Source: Lachnospiraceae bacterium (GTDB lineage Bacteria > Bacillota > Clostridia > Lachnospirales > Lachnospiraceae). From it: a stretch of 37,580 nt of DNA. Numbering within the stretch: position 1 is the first letter of the stretch; the number at the start of each line of letters is the position of its first letter. Shown here in pieces: positions 35,855-37,580 of this stretch. The notes beneath the pieces were generated by a model that ran no database searches, had not been told where the DNA came from, and saw only the letters and a program-made list of their open reading frames with translations. The DNA is taken from the NCBI GenBank assembly GCA_017624835.1, contig JAGAMG010000017.1, forward strand, positions 1 through 37,580, in the 5' to 3' direction. A program made the translations under genes and the position numbers.

Positions 35855-36379
35855 ATGGAAAGTATTAGTATGGAAAAGGAACTGTCCCGATATAATTTGG
35901 AAGGGAAATGGAATGATTATGTGGGTATTCAAAAGGAGGTATTGCGAGTACTTCGACAAGAAGGTTTTTTTATGGATAATGAAATTATTAATAAGAAAAC
36001 GGGAATGCTGATTAAGATAAACACGAAAGGAATAAAGGAAACGTTGGGGACGGGCAAACGTTTCCAAGCATTACCGAAAAAACTGAAGCAATATAAAATT
36101 GCAACTTTACTACATTTGAAACAAATTATTGAAAATGCAGAATTGCTTGCAGACTAGGTTGAAAATAAACATGAAAAAAATGGTTATATGTTTGCGTATT
36201 TTGCAAACGAAATATTGCTGGATGATAAAGTGGTTTCCATTAGAATCTCTGTAAAGAAAAAAATATCTTCAAATTGGTTTTGGATACATAATATTGATGA
36301 AAATAAAAAAGTCCTGAATTACTCGACCCATCAGTAAGATGGAATTAAAAGAGATCCAAAACTTTTAATTAATAAATAA
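35855..36379 (+). pseudogene. Decayed phage-type nuclease-like ORF (PBECR/LPD type) with two in-frame stops
   Basis: The open part (35855-36157, 100 residues, GGAG site upstream) reads NKKTGMLIKINTKGIKETLG, RFQALPKKLKQYKIATLLHLKQIIENAELLAD. After a TAG at 36155 the same frame continues as VENKHEKNGYMFAYFANEILLDDKVVSIRISVKKKISSN (split at hyphen-free points only for reading), then FWIHNIDENKKVLNYSTH, and after a TAA at 36335 as DGIKRDPKLLIN to a final TAA at 36377. This coherent layout resembles phage-associated BECR-fold nuclease-like proteins of Clostridia, from memory. Two different stops argue for a pseudogene, not recoding. The first ORF alone may still be expressed. Confidence 0.6.
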
Positions 36380-36426
36380 CACATTTTCTTTTTCGTGTCA
36401 ATAAAAGCTTGAGTTTCCAAAACAGA

Positions 36427-36455
36427 TTGTAAAAAAGGAAGTATTATAATATAAT
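36427..36455 (+). promoter_or_regulatory. Sigma-A-type promoter of the DUF1848 gene
   Basis: TTGTAA, a 17-bp spacer and a perfect TATAAT, about 35 bp upstream of the start codon. The stretch 36380-36426 before it shows nothing else. Confidence 0.7.
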
Positions 36456-36490
36456 TTATTGGATAAATACTATCTAAAGGAATGTCAAAT

Positions 36491-37453
36491 ATGATACTGA
36501 ATACCGGAAGCAGAACGGATATCCCGGCGTACTACAGTGATTGGTTTTACAATCGCATAAAAGAGGGCTATGTACTTGTGCGCAATCCTTACAACCCTAC
36601 CTTGATAACAAAATATCTTCTGAATCCGGAACTAGTGGATGTGTTGGTGTTTTGCACCAAAAATCCCATTCCATTCCTAAATAAAATGGCTAATACAGAT
36701 TTAGGAGAAATGCTGTTGAAATATGATACCTTTTGGTTTGTAACCATTACACCCTATGGTGAGGATATAGAGCCCTTTGTGCCACCAAAGGAACGGGTAA
36801 TGGAAGCCTTTAGGGAGCTTTCACGGATTGTCGGAAGTAATAAAATCAGTTGGCGATATGACCCGATTTTTATTTCAGGAAAATATTCCATGGATTATCA
36901 TATAGAACAATTTGAATATATGGCAAAAAAACTTGCAGGGTATACTAAACAATGTGTGGTAAGCTTTATTGATTTATATGAAAAGACGAAACGTAATTTT
37001 GGTGGTGTACGCAGTGTTACCTCTATGGAACAGGAGCAATTGATAGAGGCTTTTTCACAGATTGCAGAAAAATATGATTTGCAAATCCATTTATGCTGTG
37101 AAAATCTCGGGCTGGTAAGAGCCAATGTAGATTCGGATGGTTGCATGTCCCAAGCGGTATTTGAGAAAGCCATAGGCTGTAAATTAGATGTACCTAAAAA
37201 GAAAACTGCCCGCAAGGACTGCAATTGTTTGTTGGGAGCGGATATTGGAGCGTATAATACCTGTGGGCATGGATGCCTATACTGTTATGCCAATTATGAT
37301 AGAAAAACAGTGCTGGAAAATATGAGACGGCATAATCCTGCATCTCCTTTGCTGGTAGGAGATGTGAGAGAAGAGGATGAAGTGAAAATGGCGGAGCAGA
37401 AATCATGGAAAAATGGGCAATTAGATATTTTTGATATACTATCCCGTCTTTGA
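36491..37453 (+). CDS. DUF1848 protein with C-terminal radical-SAM-like cysteine motif
   Basis: About 320 residues. I prefer the ATG at 36491 (AAAGGA 9 bp upstream) over 36482. The N-terminus MILNTGSRTDIPAYYSDWF and VLVFCTKNPIPFL, TITPYGEDIEPFVPPKERV and SWRYDPIFISGKYSMDYH are standard for DUF1848. Near the C-terminus is CGHGCLYCYANY, with C258, C262 and C265 in CxxxCxxC spacing, preceded by a further CNC. That motif equals the cluster motif that opens SplB/COG1533 radical SAM proteins, so a [4Fe-4S] cluster is likely. Function is unknown. It stands alone with its own promoter and terminator. Confidence 0.88.
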   Translation: MILNTGSRTDIPAYYSDWFYNRIKEGYVLVRNPYNPTLITKYLLNPELVDVLVFCTKNPIPFLNKMANTDLGEMLLKYDTFWFVTITPYGEDIEPFVPPKERVMEAFRELSRIVGSNKISWRYDPIFISGKYSMDYHIEQFEYMAKKLAGYTKQCVVSFIDLYEKTKRNFGGVRSVTSMEQEQLIEAFSQIAEKYDLQIHLCCENLGLVRANVDSDGCMSQAVFEKAIGCKLDVPKKKTARKDCNCLLGADIGAYNTCGHGCLYCYANYDRKTVLENMRRHNPASPLLVGDVREEDEVKMAEQKSWKNGQLDIFDILSRL

Positions 37454-37471
37454 CAGTTTGATAGACAAAAT

Positions 37472-37513
37472 AATCGCTACAAGCCTTTAAATTCAAGGTC
37501 TGTAGCGATTTTG
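37472..37513 (+). terminator. Terminator after the DUF1848 gene
   Basis: AATCGCTACA and TGTAGCGATT pair perfectly, extended by CCTT/AAGG across a two-base mismatch, with a TAAATTC loop and TTTT after the stem. The remaining 67 bp to the window edge show no feature. Confidence 0.85.
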
Positions 37514-37580
37514 GGTTTCGTTTTACAATGTAGTAATTTATCTCCCTTTGCTATTTTTTTGAATTTCTTTCATCTTTCGT

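Noticed and set aside
35522-36067. 181-residue minus-strand open frame across yvcK's end and the repeat
   Set aside because: It is antisense to yvcK and to the nuclease-like ORF, low in complexity, and lacks a ribosome binding site; a short piece (ISFLLGIFGERLDQAEKL) looks protein-like but is too little to call.

Overview
The window is A+T-rich, densely packed chromosomal DNA from a Gram-positive Clostridia member, most likely Lachnospiraceae (inferred from gene content, AGGAGG-type ribosome binding sites and the protein families; no rRNA or tRNA gene is present to confirm it). Most of it is housekeeping and accessory metabolism, not a mobile island. No insertion sequence, CRISPR array or intact prophage is visible; one decayed phage-type gene lies near the right end.

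Layout. Bases 1-3764 hold metal handling: the C-terminal part of a histidine-rich CobW-type GTPase, a second CobW-type GTPase fused to a DUF1980-like domain, a polytopic membrane protein and a ZIP transporter. Bases 3801-8711 hold an S4 RNA-binding protein (YlmH type), a PF06541 membrane protein with a long coiled coil, and a two-component system. On the minus strand follow pyrI, a frameshifted pyrB and a nitroreductase (8760-10751). After a PH-domain protein and a MATE exporter comes a complete folate operon (13293-17493: folC, folE, an HD phosphohydrolase, folP, folB-folK fusion). Bases 17441-19624 carry a Gx transporter, a NusG-domain-II protein and an ApbE flavin transferase, a set typical of extracytoplasmic flavin or electron-transfer systems. 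A membrane protein, a SmtB-type ArsR regulator, an AraC regulator with a divergent chemoreceptor, and a DUF5050 protein follow up to 25941. Then come a repeat-rich intergenic region, pheA, a DUF815 ATPase and the polyphosphate pair ppx-ppk1, DUF1292, maf, a HAD phosphatase, a remarkable 53-bp tandem repeat array, yvcK, the decayed phage-type gene and a DUF1848 protein.

The observations most worth following are these: six tandem 53-bp units, each with a TTGGTA-N16-TACCAA dyad, upstream of yvcK; an HD phosphohydrolase in the folate operon that could supply the often missing dihydroneopterin triphosphate dephosphorylation step; a DUF1848 protein whose C-terminal CxxxCxxCYA motif looks like a circularly permuted SplB-type radical SAM site; an ArsR protein with an exact SmtB alpha-5 zinc site in a window that also carries zinc chaperone and transporter genes; a one-base frameshift in pyrB; and a phage-type ORF that stays coding-like through two in-frame stops. 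I do not see an unmistakable new defence or mobile system here.
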